Assembly: GCA_017473905.1 (NCBI GenBank)
Contig: JAFUJA010000005.1
Location: 1-64,000, forward strand
From: Lachnospiraceae bacterium
GTDB taxonomy: Bacteria; Bacillota; Clostridia; Lachnospirales; Lachnospiraceae
Length of the DNA: 64,000 bases
Direction: 5' to 3'
Shown here: positions 18,344-26,770 of the stretch, one piece after another
How positions within the stretch are numbered: the stretch's first letter is position 1
How the letters are laid out: each line of letters opens with the position of its first letter
The notes under the pieces: generated by a model
What the model was told of the DNA's origin: nothing
Databases searched by the model: none
Seen by the model: only the letters and a program-made list of their open reading frames with translations
Program-made: the position numbers and the translations under genes

Positions 18344-19771
18344 TTAACCTCTTTCTTCTTCAAGTTCCGCCACTTTCATCATGATCGCACACTCAATACG
18401 TTTCCGCTGTAAATCACACCCGATATCATAGGCATCATTAATAGAACCGTGAAAATGGTAGGAGTTTGCAGCACATCCGCCACTGCAATAAAATTTTGCA
18501 AAACAATTTTTACATTTTTCTTTAGAATATACGTTGCAATCGGAAAAAGTCTTCCGGATGTCATTACGTGTAATTCCATCATCCACGTTACCCATTAAGA
18601 ATTCTTCCTCTCCGACAAACTGATGACAAGGATAAAAATCACCCCAGGGAGTAACTGCAAGATATTCACAGCCGGACCCACAACCCGATAAACGCTTTGC
18701 AACGCAGGGGCCACCCGACAAATCAATCATAAAATGGAAGAAATTAAAAGGTTTTCCTTCTTTTTTACGCTTCAGCATCTCTACTGCAAGTCTGTCATAA
18801 TTCTCGCATAAAACAGGGATATCTTCTTCCCTTAATGCATAACTCTCCGTCTCCGGTGCCACAACAGGCTCCACAGAAATCTGTTCAAATCCCAAATCTG
18901 CCAGATGCAGAACGTCTTCACAGAAATCCGTATTAAAATGTGTGTAAGTCCCGCGCACATAATAATTCATCTGATTACGGCTTTCCGCAGCTTTTATGAA
19001 CTTAGGCACAATCTTGTCATAGGAACCGCTTCCGCCTCTGGTGGGACGCATAAAATCGTGAATTTCTTTTCTTCCGTCGATACTTAAAACAAGATTCCCC
19101 ATTTCCTTATTGGCAAATTCCAGAATGTCATCATCCAGAAGCATACCGTTTGTGGTAAGTGTAAAACGGAACTTCTTATTGTTCGCTTCTTCCAGACTTC
19201 TACCGTATTCTACCAGCTGTTTTACCACATCCCAGTTCATCAAAGGCTCACCGCCAAAGAAATCCACTTCAAGATTCTTTCGGCTGCCGGATTCCTTCAC
19301 AAGGAAATCCAGGGCTTTTTTACCCACTTCAAAACTCATGAGTGCACGGCGTCCGTGATATTCGCCTTCTTCCGCAAAACAGTATTTACAACCCAGATTA
19401 CAGTCATGTGCAATGTGAAGACACAATGCTTTTACCACCGGCTGTCTGTCCTTAAACTGGTCGATAAAAGGCTCATAAATATCCTCTGCAAAAAGCATGT
19501 CCGCCTGAATCAGCTGAATAATCTCTTCCACAGCTTCGGAAAGCTCCTCTTCACTTGCGGGATGGGTATTTCCCGCCTCATCTTCCGCATACAAATCTGC
19601 TTTTTCTTTCCTGATAAATTCCAGCATATAATCGGAATTTATCCGGTTTTCTTTTGTTTCTTTTTCAAATAAAGGCAGGATGTCATATACAAGTACATCC
19701 ACCGCGTGAACACTTCCGCTGTTCACATCAAGAACGATATTATAACCGTTATTTTTATACTGATGTATCAC
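18344..19771 (-). CDS. scfB: Radical-SAM SCIFF peptide maturase (thioether-forming)
   Basis: This enzyme installs thioether cross-links in the SCIFF peptide encoded just upstream. The SAM cluster motif is CNLGCKYC (near residues 130-137) and the C-terminal SPASM/twitch region is cysteine-rich (CGSGC, CHQF, CSGGCAAN). An N-terminal segment of about 100 residues probably binds the leader peptide. The start is GTG with AAGGAG 8 bases upstream. A hairpin with a T-rich tail separates it from scfA, which would lower maturase output relative to precursor. Confidence 0.95.
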   Translation of the reverse strand: MIHQYKNNGYNIVLDVNSGSVHAVDVLVYDILPLFEKETKENRINSDYMLEFIRKEKADLYAEDEAGNTHPASEEELSEAVEEIIQLIQADMLFAEDIYEPFIDQFKDRQPVVKALCLHIAHDCNLGCKYCFAEEGEYHGRRALMSFEVGKKALDFLVKESGSRKNLEVDFFGGEPLMNWDVVKQLVEYGRSLEEANNKKFRFTLTTNGMLLDDDILEFANKEMGNLVLSIDGRKEIHDFMRPTRGGSGSYDKIVPKFIKAAESRNQMNYYVRGTYTHFNTDFCEDVLHLADLGFEQISVEPVVAPETESYALREEDIPVLCENYDRLAVEMLKRKKEGKPFNFFHFMIDLSGGPCVAKRLSGCGSGCEYLAVTPWGDFYPCHQFVGEEEFLMGNVDDGITRNDIRKTFSDCNVYSKEKCKNCFAKFYCSGGCAANSYHFHGSINDAYDIGCDLQRKRIECAIMMKVAELEEERG

Positions 19772-19795
19772 TTAAAAATCTCCTTCACAAACAAA

Positions 19796-19819
19796 GAGCA
19801 GCGTGATGAAACGCTGCTC
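19796..19819 (-). terminator. Hairpin between scfA and scfB, probable partial terminator
   Basis: GAGCAGCGT and ACGCTGCTC form a perfect 9-bp stem with a 6-base loop, followed on the minus strand by TTTGTTTGT. It stands in the 64-bp gap between scfA and scfB, 16 bases past the scfA stop. The interrupted T tract suggests incomplete termination. Confidence 0.65.
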
Positions 19820-19835
19820 CTTAATATCAGAATTA

Positions 19836-19979
19836 TTATTTCGCCTGTTCACAGCTCTGGTTTCCTACAGTACAGGATGTCTTACATGCAGACTGGCAAG
19901 ATGTCTGGCACTCGCCACAGCCGCCTTTCTTTAAAGACTTCTTATAATCTCTGGTATTTAAAGTTTTAATATGCTTCAT
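19836..19979 (-). CDS. scfA: SCIFF (six cysteines in forty-five) ranthipeptide precursor
   Basis: This 47-residue peptide starts MKHIKTLNTRDYKKSLKK and then carries six cysteines at positions 21, 24, 28, 32, 36 and 43, interspersed with Thr, Ser and Gln. That is the SCIFF pattern, and the dedicated maturase gene follows directly, so the identification is firm although the peptide is short. Known family members are cross-linked Cys-to-Thr by the maturase; their biological role is still debated, with quorum-type signalling suggested. The ATG has AAGGAGG 10 bases upstream and a good SigA promoter. Confidence 0.95.
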   Translation of the reverse strand: MKHIKTLNTRDYKKSLKKGGCGECQTSCQSACKTSCTVGNQSCEQAK

Positions 19980-20015
19980 ATGAAACCAACCTCCTTGGCA
20001 AATTAACTAGAAACA

Positions 20016-20043
20016 AGTATAGCATACTTTTCTTATTTGTAAA
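20016..20043 (-). promoter_or_regulatory. Predicted SigA promoter of scfA
   Basis: A -35 TTTACA (20038-20043) and a -10 TATACT (20016-20021) are separated by 16 bp. The element lies 36 bp before the scfA ATG. Confidence 0.65.
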
Positions 20044-20128
20044 ACCCTTTTTTTAAGTTTTTTTGTTTTCTCCCGGCAACCGGCATTTTACAACCTGTTC
20101 TCCCATGATTTTCGCCATTTTTATTCAA

Positions 20129-20599
20129 TCATCTTTTTCTATAAGAAGAAAGGATTCCTCCCAATGCGCCGCTTCCCGTACAAATTGCCAGAGTTGTAAA
20201 GAAATTTCCGGAAAAATCCTTTAGTGTATGATTGATGAGCAAACTCATAATCAGGAGAATCATAAAATATCCTGCCCCGGTAATCAGTCCGGCAAGATAC
20301 CGTTTTCCCATAACACCTTCCCCCGCAATCACTCCCGCTGCCAGATTGGCAATAAAATATGTAATCAATACACCCGTGTGTAAAATCAATTCGGAAACGG
20401 AAAATTTATACAAAAGAAATGCCAATATCAAAAGACACAGAATACTGATTCCCCACGCAACCGCTTCCGCCACAGCAAAACAAACCCATTCATTCCGCAT
20501 CGCCTTTGCCATCTTTTTTTTCACACTTTTATTTCCGATTTTTAAATTTTTAGCATCCATATCTGACACATCCTTTCTTTCACATGATTCTGAATTCAT
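20129..20599 (-). CDS. TIGR04086-type putative membrane protein
   Basis: This is a small integral membrane protein with four hydrophobic helices after a basic, cytoplasmic N-terminus (the KKKMAKAM stretch). The glycine-rich helices and the GSGALGGILSSYRKR end resemble the clostridial TIGR04086 family, which often lies near the SCIFF genes; I base that on recollection of the family, not a search. Function is unknown. Two starts are possible: the ATG of MNSES used here (AAGGGT upstream) and the ATG of MDAKN at 20560 (AAAGGA, 10 bases upstream). A third in-frame ATG at 20641 looks too far upstream. Confidence 0.7.
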   Translation of the reverse strand: MNSESCERKDVSDMDAKNLKIGNKSVKKKMAKAMRNEWVCFAVAEAVAWGISILCLLILAFLLYKFSVSELILHTGVLITYFIANLAAGVIAGEGVMGKRYLAGLITGAGYFMILLIMSLLINHTLKDFSGNFFTTLAICTGSGALGGILSSYRKR

Positions 20600-20688
20600 A
20601 AAACAAACACCCTTGAAAAAAGATATGCCATGCCATTCCAAATTATGTAAAAATCAAGTAAATGTTCTTGTCCGCCTCGTCCATCCCC

Positions 20689-20717
20689 TTGACATTTCCC
20701 CATAAATTCTGTATATT
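20689..20717 (+). promoter_or_regulatory. Predicted SigA promoter of the CNNM/CorC gene
   Basis: A perfect -35 TTGACA (20689-20694) is 17 bp from TATATT (20712-20717). The start codon lies 56 bp downstream. Confidence 0.75.
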
Positions 20718-20773
20718 TCATCATATCGGTTTATAAAAGCCGAAATATTTTATTTTAAAAAAGGAGAAAAATT

Positions 20774-22120
20774 TTGGACCCATCTAGTGTCATATTAACC
20801 TCGGAGAGTTTTAATTTCCCTCCGTCTACCATCCCTCTTATTGCAGTACTAATCGTTCTGATTATACTGTCTGCGTTCTTTTCCTCTGCGGAAACCGCTT
20901 TTTCAACAGCTAACCGCATACGTCTTCGCACGTTGTCTGAGGAAGGAAACAAATCTGCAACTACAGCCCTTAAAATCTTAGACAATTATAGTAAAATGCT
21001 GAGTGCAATTCTGATTGGTAACAACATTGTTAACCTTTCCGCTTCCGCACTTGCAACAACAATAGCCATCAATGTAAGTCCGCCCTCACTTGCAAGTATT
21101 GCAACCGGTCTTGCCACAGGTATCCTTACCGTTCTTGTACTTCTCGGCGGTGAAATCGTACCTAAAACCTGGGCAAATCTTTATGCGGATAAAATTGTTC
21201 TGGTTTATGCCGGAATTGTTCGTTTTTTAATGTTAATTTTTACACCCATTATTTTTATCATTGATAAAATTGCTTTTGTTATTCTGATGATTTTCCGTAT
21301 CGACCCGAAAAAGAAAAATTCAGTCATGACGGAAAATGAATTGCGTGTTTATGTAGATGCAAGCCATGAGGATGGTGTAATCGAAGAAGAAGAAAAAGAA
21401 ATGATTTACAACGTTTTCGACTTTGGCGATTCTTTGGCAAAAGATATTATGATTCCACGTATCGACATGGTTTCCGTGGAAGATACCGCTACTTATGAAG
21501 AAGTAAAAGAAATTTTTAAAGAGAACATGTATACCCGTATTCCTGTTTATCATGATTCTACCGATAACATTAAGGGTATCATTAATATAAAAGATTTTCT
21601 TTTTGTTACAGACCCTAAAAACTTCAAAATCGAAGATATTATTCGTGACGTATACTATACTTATGAATACAAGAAAACCTCAGACCTTATGATGGAAATG
21701 AGAAAATCATCCTCCAATATGGCAATGGTTTTAAACGAATACGGCTCCACGGAAGGTATGATTACCTTAGAAGACCTTCTGGAAGAAATCGTAGGTGAAA
21801 TCAGAGATGAATACGACGAAGATGAAGAAGAACTGATTCAGGCGCTGGAAGATAATACATATCTTCTTCCCGGCGGTATGAAATTAGATGATATCAACGA
21901 CTCTCTTGATACCAATTTTGAAAGTGAGGATTATGACTCCATCGGTGGTCTGGTTATCGAAAAACTTGATAAACTTCCTGACGAAGAAGAATCCGTAACT
22001 CTGGATAACGGTGCCGTTATTACCGTACAAAAAGTAAATCAGAACCGAATCGAACAGGTTATCCTCAAACTTCCTCCCAAGGAAGATACGGAAGAAACCA
22101 CTGAGACAGACGAAGAATAA
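20774..22120 (+). CDS. CNNM/CorC (hemolysin C-type) membrane protein with CBS domains
   Basis: This 448-residue protein has a DUF21/CNNM transmembrane domain (about residues 20-190, with the SAFFSSAETAFSTANR motif), a CBS pair (about 205-330) and a C-terminal CorC/HlyC domain (about 345-430) followed by an acidic tail. Family members act in magnesium or cobalt homeostasis, probably as Mg2+ exporters; the old name hemolysin is misleading. The start is TTG, preceded by AAGGAG at a 7-base spacing, and no better ATG is near. It is a single-gene unit with its own promoter and terminator. Confidence 0.93.
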   Translation: MDPSSVILTSESFNFPPSTIPLIAVLIVLIILSAFFSSAETAFSTANRIRLRTLSEEGNKSATTALKILDNYSKMLSAILIGNNIVNLSASALATTIAINVSPPSLASIATGLATGILTVLVLLGGEIVPKTWANLYADKIVLVYAGIVRFLMLIFTPIIFIIDKIAFVILMIFRIDPKKKNSVMTENELRVYVDASHEDGVIEEEEKEMIYNVFDFGDSLAKDIMIPRIDMVSVEDTATYEEVKEIFKENMYTRIPVYHDSTDNIKGIINIKDFLFVTDPKNFKIEDIIRDVYYTYEYKKTSDLMMEMRKSSSNMAMVLNEYGSTEGMITLEDLLEEIVGEIRDEYDEDEEELIQALEDNTYLLPGGMKLDDINDSLDTNFESEDYDSIGGLVIEKLDKLPDEEESVTLDNGAVITVQKVNQNRIEQVILKLPPKEDTEETTETDEE

Positions 22121-22166
22121 AACAGTACGCTTCGCGAGCTCAACAGGGTCACGACCCATAACATAA

Positions 22167-22196
22167 AACGCCCGTTTTACTATCAAAACGGGCGTT
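22167..22196. terminator. Bidirectional terminator between convergent genes
   Basis: AACGCCCGTTTT and AAAACGGGCGTT form a perfect 12-bp stem with a 6-base loop and A/T-rich flanks. It serves the plus-strand CNNM gene and the minus-strand gene ending at 22200. Confidence 0.9.
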
Positions 22197-22199
22197 ATT

Positions 22200-22700
22200 T
22201 TATGCTTCCATGTTATTCATTTTTTTCTTTTCTTTAAAAACAATCACTGCGGCAACGCAGGAAAGAACAGCCAATCCGGCACAAAAAAGTGATGCTATCA
22301 CAAAAAGTGCTGCTATCACCCAAAAAATAAATTCCCACTCTGCTCCGTAAATAATATAGATACCTACCAGAGCAAGCACAAGTGTTGTAATTGCTGCAAA
22401 TGCCATGGATATACATCCAAGTACCATCGCAGTGCCATAGCTTTTACGGATTAAAAAGAACAAGCCCACAACATAAAGAACAAGTTGAATAATCCAGCCT
22501 ACGAGAACCGGAGATAATAACAAGCCTGCTCCCAATATGATAAAAATCAGCCAGCCTCCTCCGTTTACATCCTTAAGTGCTTCAATAAAAACCCAAATTG
22601 CTCCGATAATTGCCGAAATCAGAAGCAATACCGTCATCAGATTGGGCAAAGCCATTAATCCGTAAGAAACATTACATAATATTTTGTTTTTCTTCTCCAT
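22200..22700 (-). CDS. Membrane protein of unknown function
   Basis: I do not recognise this 166-residue protein. It has four to five hydrophobic helices spanning about residues 17-155, a positively charged N-terminus (MEKKNKI) and a basic C-terminus (FKEKKKMNNMEA), so both ends are probably cytoplasmic. There are no obvious charged residues inside the helices and no catalytic motif. It follows the sirtuin-like gene by 28 bp and probably shares its transcript. Confidence 0.65.
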   Translation of the reverse strand: MEKKNKILCNVSYGLMALPNLMTVLLLISAIIGAIWVFIEALKDVNGGGWLIFIILGAGLLLSPVLVGWIIQLVLYVVGLFFLIRKSYGTAMVLGCISMAFAAITTLVLALVGIYIIYGAEWEFIFWVIAALFVIASLFCAGLAVLSCVAAVIVFKEKKKMNNMEA

Positions 22701-22728
22701 TTAATAATTTACATATCCTTCCTGTCGT

Positions 22729-23478
22729 TTATAATTCATCAACCAGGCGGGGAAGAATTTCATCGGTTCTGCCATATAAAACATAATCAGCATAGCGATC
22801 TGAAAAATGAGGCTTATCATTAATCAATACCAATCTGGAACCTTTATAGTGACCGGTTACATACTGAACCTTTTCACCATACAGATTTGTGCCGAGCACA
22901 ATAACCATATCAGCATCTGCACAGGCCTGTGCTGCGGCAGTATAAAGGTCATTTCGAACTCTTTCACCAAACAGGCGGATTCCGGGCCGGATGGCAACCT
23001 TACACTTATTGCACACAGGCACCCCCACAGAATCTCTCACATATTCAGGTGAAAAATTATTTCTGCATTCGGGACAATAATGAGAATGAATATTTCCCTG
23101 GATTTCCACTACGTTGTGAAGACCCACTCCATATTCCAAACCATAGATATTCATACTGACGGTCATTTTTAATTTTCCTACATCCTGAAGCTTCTTTAAA
23201 GCATAAAACGCCGGTCCGGGTGTAGGTATCTGTGTCAGTGTTTCTTTTTTATAAAAATCGTAGAACTTCTCCTTCTTCGTAGCAAACACACCTGCGGAAA
23301 GAAGTTCTTCCGGACTGGCATTATATTCCTTTTCAATCCGGTACAAATTATCCCGGTCCCAAATATCGATTCCACCGGCCTCAACAACGGTACGGAGCCC
23401 CGTAACGCAAACGATATTTTGAGATTCCCGTAAATATCTTTTTACATTTTCCAAAACCGCATCCTTTTCATTTCTCAT
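22729..23478 (-). CDS. Sirtuin (Sir2)-fold protein with degenerate active site
   Basis: The 249-residue product aligns by eye with Sir2 NAD-dependent deacylases along its whole length. The zinc site is intact (C135, C138, C156, C159) and the RPGIRLFGE and VLGTN segments are conserved. The catalytic residues are not. The NAD loop normally GAG-x-S reads GLRTV (27-31), the Q-N-x-D motif reads MNIY (109-112), and the catalytic histidine of the HG motif is Gln127 in EIQG. It therefore probably binds ligand or protein without deacylating. The start at MRNEK follows a G-rich box; an upstream in-frame start would add nine residues. The frame is intact, so this is not a decayed pseudogene. Confidence 0.85.
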   Translation of the reverse strand: MRNEKDAVLENVKRYLRESQNIVCVTGLRTVVEAGGIDIWDRDNLYRIEKEYNASPEELLSAGVFATKKEKFYDFYKKETLTQIPTPGPAFYALKKLQDVGKLKMTVSMNIYGLEYGVGLHNVVEIQGNIHSHYCPECRNNFSPEYVRDSVGVPVCNKCKVAIRPGIRLFGERVRNDLYTAAAQACADADMVIVLGTNLYGEKVQYVTGHYKGSRLVLINDKPHFSDRYADYVLYGRTDEILPRLVDEL

Positions 23479-23551
23479 AAGAATTCCCCCCCGGTAAGCT
23501 GACAAAATCTTCCTTCGGTTACTTTTATTCTATAAGCAGTAAACCGAAAAG

Positions 23552-24088
23552 TCAAGCATTCTGCAAGGTCTCAAGAACCCCCTCCGCAATTGCTTCCGCT
23601 GTTTCCGTAAATTTCTTTTCAAACAATTCGTTGTCCCTGTCAGTATTGATAAAACCGATTTCCAGTAATACCGCAGGCATCTCTGTCCGATTCAAAACCA
23701 CAAGATTTTTACGCTCATTTACACCGATATTGATCCAGCCCACTTCTTCCAGTTTTGCATTAATATTCTTTGCAAGTTCTTCGGCTCCGGTTCCCCTGCT
23801 GTAAACAAGTGACTCCACACCGCTGTACTGATTTGGATAAACACTGGAATTCCGGTGGATGGAAATAAAATAATCGCCCCCTGTAAGATTGGCTTCCTGA
23901 GCCCTCTCATAAGGCGATTCATACACATCTCCTACCCTTGTATAATACACTTCTACCCCGGCATCTTCAAGCAGTTCCCCAACTGCAAGCGTCAGCGTTA
24001 ATGCATCGTCTTTTTCCCTTCGTCCGCCATACATTGCCCCCGGATTTGCCCCTCCGTGACCTGCATCCAAAATAATTTTATCCGCCAT
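23552..24088 (-). CDS. N-acetylmuramoyl-L-alanine amidase (Amidase_3)
   Basis: This is a zinc amidase that cuts the bond between MurNAc and the stem peptide. The 178-residue protein is just the catalytic domain: LDAGHGG with the first zinc His, an REKDD segment with the zinc Glu, SIHRNS with the third zinc ligand, and LLEIGFINT with the catalytic Glu. There is no signal peptide and no cell-wall-binding repeat, as in mother-cell enzymes of the CwlC type, which act when the cell lyses after sporulation; that role is inference. An AAGGAG box precedes the ATG. Confidence 0.92.
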   Translation of the reverse strand: MADKIILDAGHGGANPGAMYGGRREKDDALTLTLAVGELLEDAGVEVYYTRVGDVYESPYERAQEANLTGGDYFISIHRNSSVYPNQYSGVESLVYSRGTGAEELAKNINAKLEEVGWINIGVNERKNLVVLNRTEMPAVLLEIGFINTDRDNELFEKKFTETAEAIAEGVLETLQNA

Positions 24089-24170
24089 ATAAAAAACTCC
24101 TTATGCATACTCATTATAAAATATGCATAAGAAGCTTCTTCGGTTCATTTCAGAATCCCGATTCCTCATT

Positions 24171-24857
24171 TTACACCAAACTCAAATCAAAAGAAATCTC
24201 TTCCTCCAAAGGTATACCGGTTACAACAGCTGCCTTATATGCGGAATCCGGCATTATGATTTCTTTAAAATACGCAAGAATATTCCCTTCCGGGTCTCTT
24301 ACGGTTCCGTCCTCCGGCTTCCCGTAAAAAGATAAAAAGCCCTGCGAAAAACCTTTCCCGGTATACTTCATGTAAGCCTCTTTGATACACCAGAGAAGAA
24401 AAAAAGACTCTTCGGATTGATGATTACGGGCAAAATATGCCTGCTCTTCCGGATGAAATTTACAAATCATCCGCTCCGGAGATGCCGCACGCATCTGCTG
24501 GATATCCATCCCCACATTTCCCGCATCAAATACCGCCGCAACATAGTCTCCGGAATGAGACAGGCTAAAGCATAATTCAGGATAGTCGGGTAAAAAAGGT
24601 TTCCCGTTTTCTCCAATTTCAATATGAATGACAGGACGTCCCTCTTCATCCGTATTCAGTGGTTTTAAGTAATTCTCTTTTACATGATTTTCCAACCCCT
24701 GCTGCAACAAAAGTCCTGCTGCAACGCTGCGCTTCTTCTCCGGTTCATTTTTACATAATTGTGCCTTATGAAGCCGCTCCATACACAACAAGGACATCTT
24801 ATGGTCTAAGATGTCCCTGTCACTATATTCTGTTATGTTTGCCAGATATGCTTTCAT
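24171..24857 (-). CDS. 4'-phosphopantetheinyl transferase, Sfp type
   Basis: This enzyme transfers phosphopantetheine from CoA to carrier proteins. The 228-residue length and two-lobed layout fit Sfp rather than the short AcpS. The magnesium-binding motif GMDIQ is at residues 116-120 and the catalytic WCIKEAYMK at 156-164. No polyketide or peptide synthetase is visible in the window, so the partner lies elsewhere, or the enzyme serves the fatty-acid ACP. It follows aspS by 20 bp, with AGGAGG 7 bases before the ATG. Confidence 0.92.
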   Translation of the reverse strand: MKAYLANITEYSDRDILDHKMSLLCMERLHKAQLCKNEPEKKRSVAAGLLLQQGLENHVKENYLKPLNTDEEGRPVIHIEIGENGKPFLPDYPELCFSLSHSGDYVAAVFDAGNVGMDIQQMRAASPERMICKFHPEEQAYFARNHQSEESFFLLWCIKEAYMKYTGKGFSQGFLSFYGKPEDGTVRDPEGNILAYFKEIIMPDSAYKAAVVTGIPLEEEISFDLSLV

Positions 24858-24877
24858 ATCCTGCCTCCTAACAGATT

Positions 24878-26692
24878 TTATTCTTCTTCCTGTTTCTCGG
24901 GAAGGTCGATTTTAATAAATAATTCCGCAAGCTGCTTGGGATCCACCACATTAGGTGCTTCTGACATAAGACAGGAAGCATCTTTTACCTTGGGGAATGC
25001 CATTACGTCACGGATGGAATCCGCTTTTACCATAAGCATAATCATACGGTCAAGGCCATATGCCAGACCTGCGTGGGGAGGCACACCGTACTTAAATGCA
25101 TCCAGAAGGAAACCAAACTGGCTCTGGGCCTGTTCCTTGGTAAATCCTAACATTTCAAACATCTTCTCCTGAATGTCACTCTGGTGAATACGAACACTAC
25201 CACCACCTAATTCTGTTCCGTTTAATACGATATCGTATGCCTTGGCACGTACCTTGCCCGGGTCAGTTTCCAAAAGAGGAATATCTTCATCCATAGGCAT
25301 GGTGAAGGGGTGATGAACCGCTACAAAACGCTTCTCTTCCTCATCCCACTCAAGAAGAGGGAATTCGGTTACCCAAAGGAAGTTGAACTGGTTTTCATCA
25401 ATGATTTCCATGGTCTTGGCAAGCTCCAGACGAAGTGCGCCAAGCACATCCCAAACCACCTTATTGGAATCAGCTGCGAAGAATAAAAGGTCTCCAGCCT
25501 GTCCATCCATGGCTTTTACAAGGTTAGCAAGTTCTTCTTCCGTCATAAATTTGCTGAAGGAAGATTTATAGCTTCCGTCTTCGTTGATTGCAAGATATGC
25601 AAGGCCTTTGGCACCATATCCTTTTGCAAATTCAACAAGGGCATCGATTTTCTTTCTGGGCATGCCTGCCTGTCCCTTTGCATTTAAACCGCGTACGGAA
25701 CCGCCGTTTGCAAGTGCACCGGTAAATACGGCAAATCCACAGTCTTTTACGATATCGGATACATTCTGAAGTTCCATACCGAAACGCATATCCGGCTTAT
25801 CGGAACCGAATCGGTCCATTGCCTCCTGCCATGTAATGCGGGGCAGGGGAAGTGTAACATCCACACCAATAGACTCCTTAAACACCTTCTGTAAAAGTCT
25901 TTCATTTACATCTAAAACATCTTCCACATCCACGAAGGATAATTCCATGTCAATCTGAGTAAACTCAGGCTGTCTGTCGGCACGTAAATCTTCATCACGG
26001 AAGCACTTTGCCACCTGATAGTAACGGTCGTAACCGGAGCACATAAGAAGCTGCTTAAATAACTGAGGTGACTGGGGAAGCGCATAAAAATTACCGGGGT
26101 GTACACGGCTGGGAACAAGATAATCTCTTGCACCTTCCGGTGTAGACTTCATCAGAATCGGAGTTTCAATTTCCAGAAATCCTTCATCTGCAAGGAAGTT
26201 ACGGATTCCGTTTACCACCTTGCTTCTCAAAATCAGATTAGACTGGATATCCGGTCTTCTCAAATCAAGATATCTGTGTTTTAAGCGGAGTTCTTCCTTT
26301 GTTTTGGAATCTGCTTCAATAGGGAAAGGAGGTGTTGCTGCCTCTGATAAAATACGCAGGCTGTTTGCGCGGATTTCAATGGTACCGGTCTTTAAATTTT
26401 CATTTGCGGCACCGCCTCTTTTTACAACCTTACCCTCAACAGCGATAACAAACTCGCTTCTTAATTTTTCTGCTTTTTCAAAATCTGCCGCAGGAATACA
26501 GTCCTCACCATCTCCCTGCTCAAAAATAATCTGTAAAAGGCCGCTTCTGTCACGTAAGTCCGTAAAAATAATACCGCCTTTGTTTCTGCTCTTCTGTACC
26601 CATCCCATTACGGTAACAATCTGACCTAAGTTTGCTTCGCTTACTTCGGTACAACGATGGGTTCTTTTTAAACCTTTCATTGATTCAGCCAT
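24878..26692 (-). CDS. aspS: Aspartyl-tRNA synthetase
   Basis: This is a class II synthetase of the long bacterial type (604 residues). It has an N-terminal OB anticodon-binding domain (GWVQKSRNKGGIIFTDLRDRSG), the class II core with FRDEDLRADRQPEFTQIDME, a GAD insertion domain in the middle, and the motif 3 end GLAYGLDRMIML. From sequence alone I cannot tell whether it also charges tRNA-Asn. AAAGGAG lies 6 bases before the ATG. It follows hisS by 78 bp, the usual hisS-aspS order. Confidence 0.97.
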   Translation of the reverse strand: MAESMKGLKRTHRCTEVSEANLGQIVTVMGWVQKSRNKGGIIFTDLRDRSGLLQIIFEQGDGEDCIPAADFEKAEKLRSEFVIAVEGKVVKRGGAANENLKTGTIEIRANSLRILSEAATPPFPIEADSKTKEELRLKHRYLDLRRPDIQSNLILRSKVVNGIRNFLADEGFLEIETPILMKSTPEGARDYLVPSRVHPGNFYALPQSPQLFKQLLMCSGYDRYYQVAKCFRDEDLRADRQPEFTQIDMELSFVDVEDVLDVNERLLQKVFKESIGVDVTLPLPRITWQEAMDRFGSDKPDMRFGMELQNVSDIVKDCGFAVFTGALANGGSVRGLNAKGQAGMPRKKIDALVEFAKGYGAKGLAYLAINEDGSYKSSFSKFMTEEELANLVKAMDGQAGDLLFFAADSNKVVWDVLGALRLELAKTMEIIDENQFNFLWVTEFPLLEWDEEEKRFVAVHHPFTMPMDEDIPLLETDPGKVRAKAYDIVLNGTELGGGSVRIHQSDIQEKMFEMLGFTKEQAQSQFGFLLDAFKYGVPPHAGLAYGLDRMIMLMVKADSIRDVMAFPKVKDASCLMSEAPNVVDPKQLAELFIKIDLPEKQEEE

Positions 26693-26770
26693 CTTATTCT
26701 CCTTTGACTGCTCATTGCAGTTCTCTGTTTGTTTATTTTTTAGGCAATTTCTAAAAACTGCGCGTTCATC

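Noticed and set aside
22729..23505. Sirtuin-like gene as a pseudogene
   Set aside because: The frame is intact, the zinc site is preserved and the ends are normal; only catalytic residues differ.
23552..24088. Amidase as a prophage endolysin
   Set aside because: No holin, portal, tail or integrase genes are near, and the neighbours are housekeeping genes; a sporulation-type amidase is likelier.
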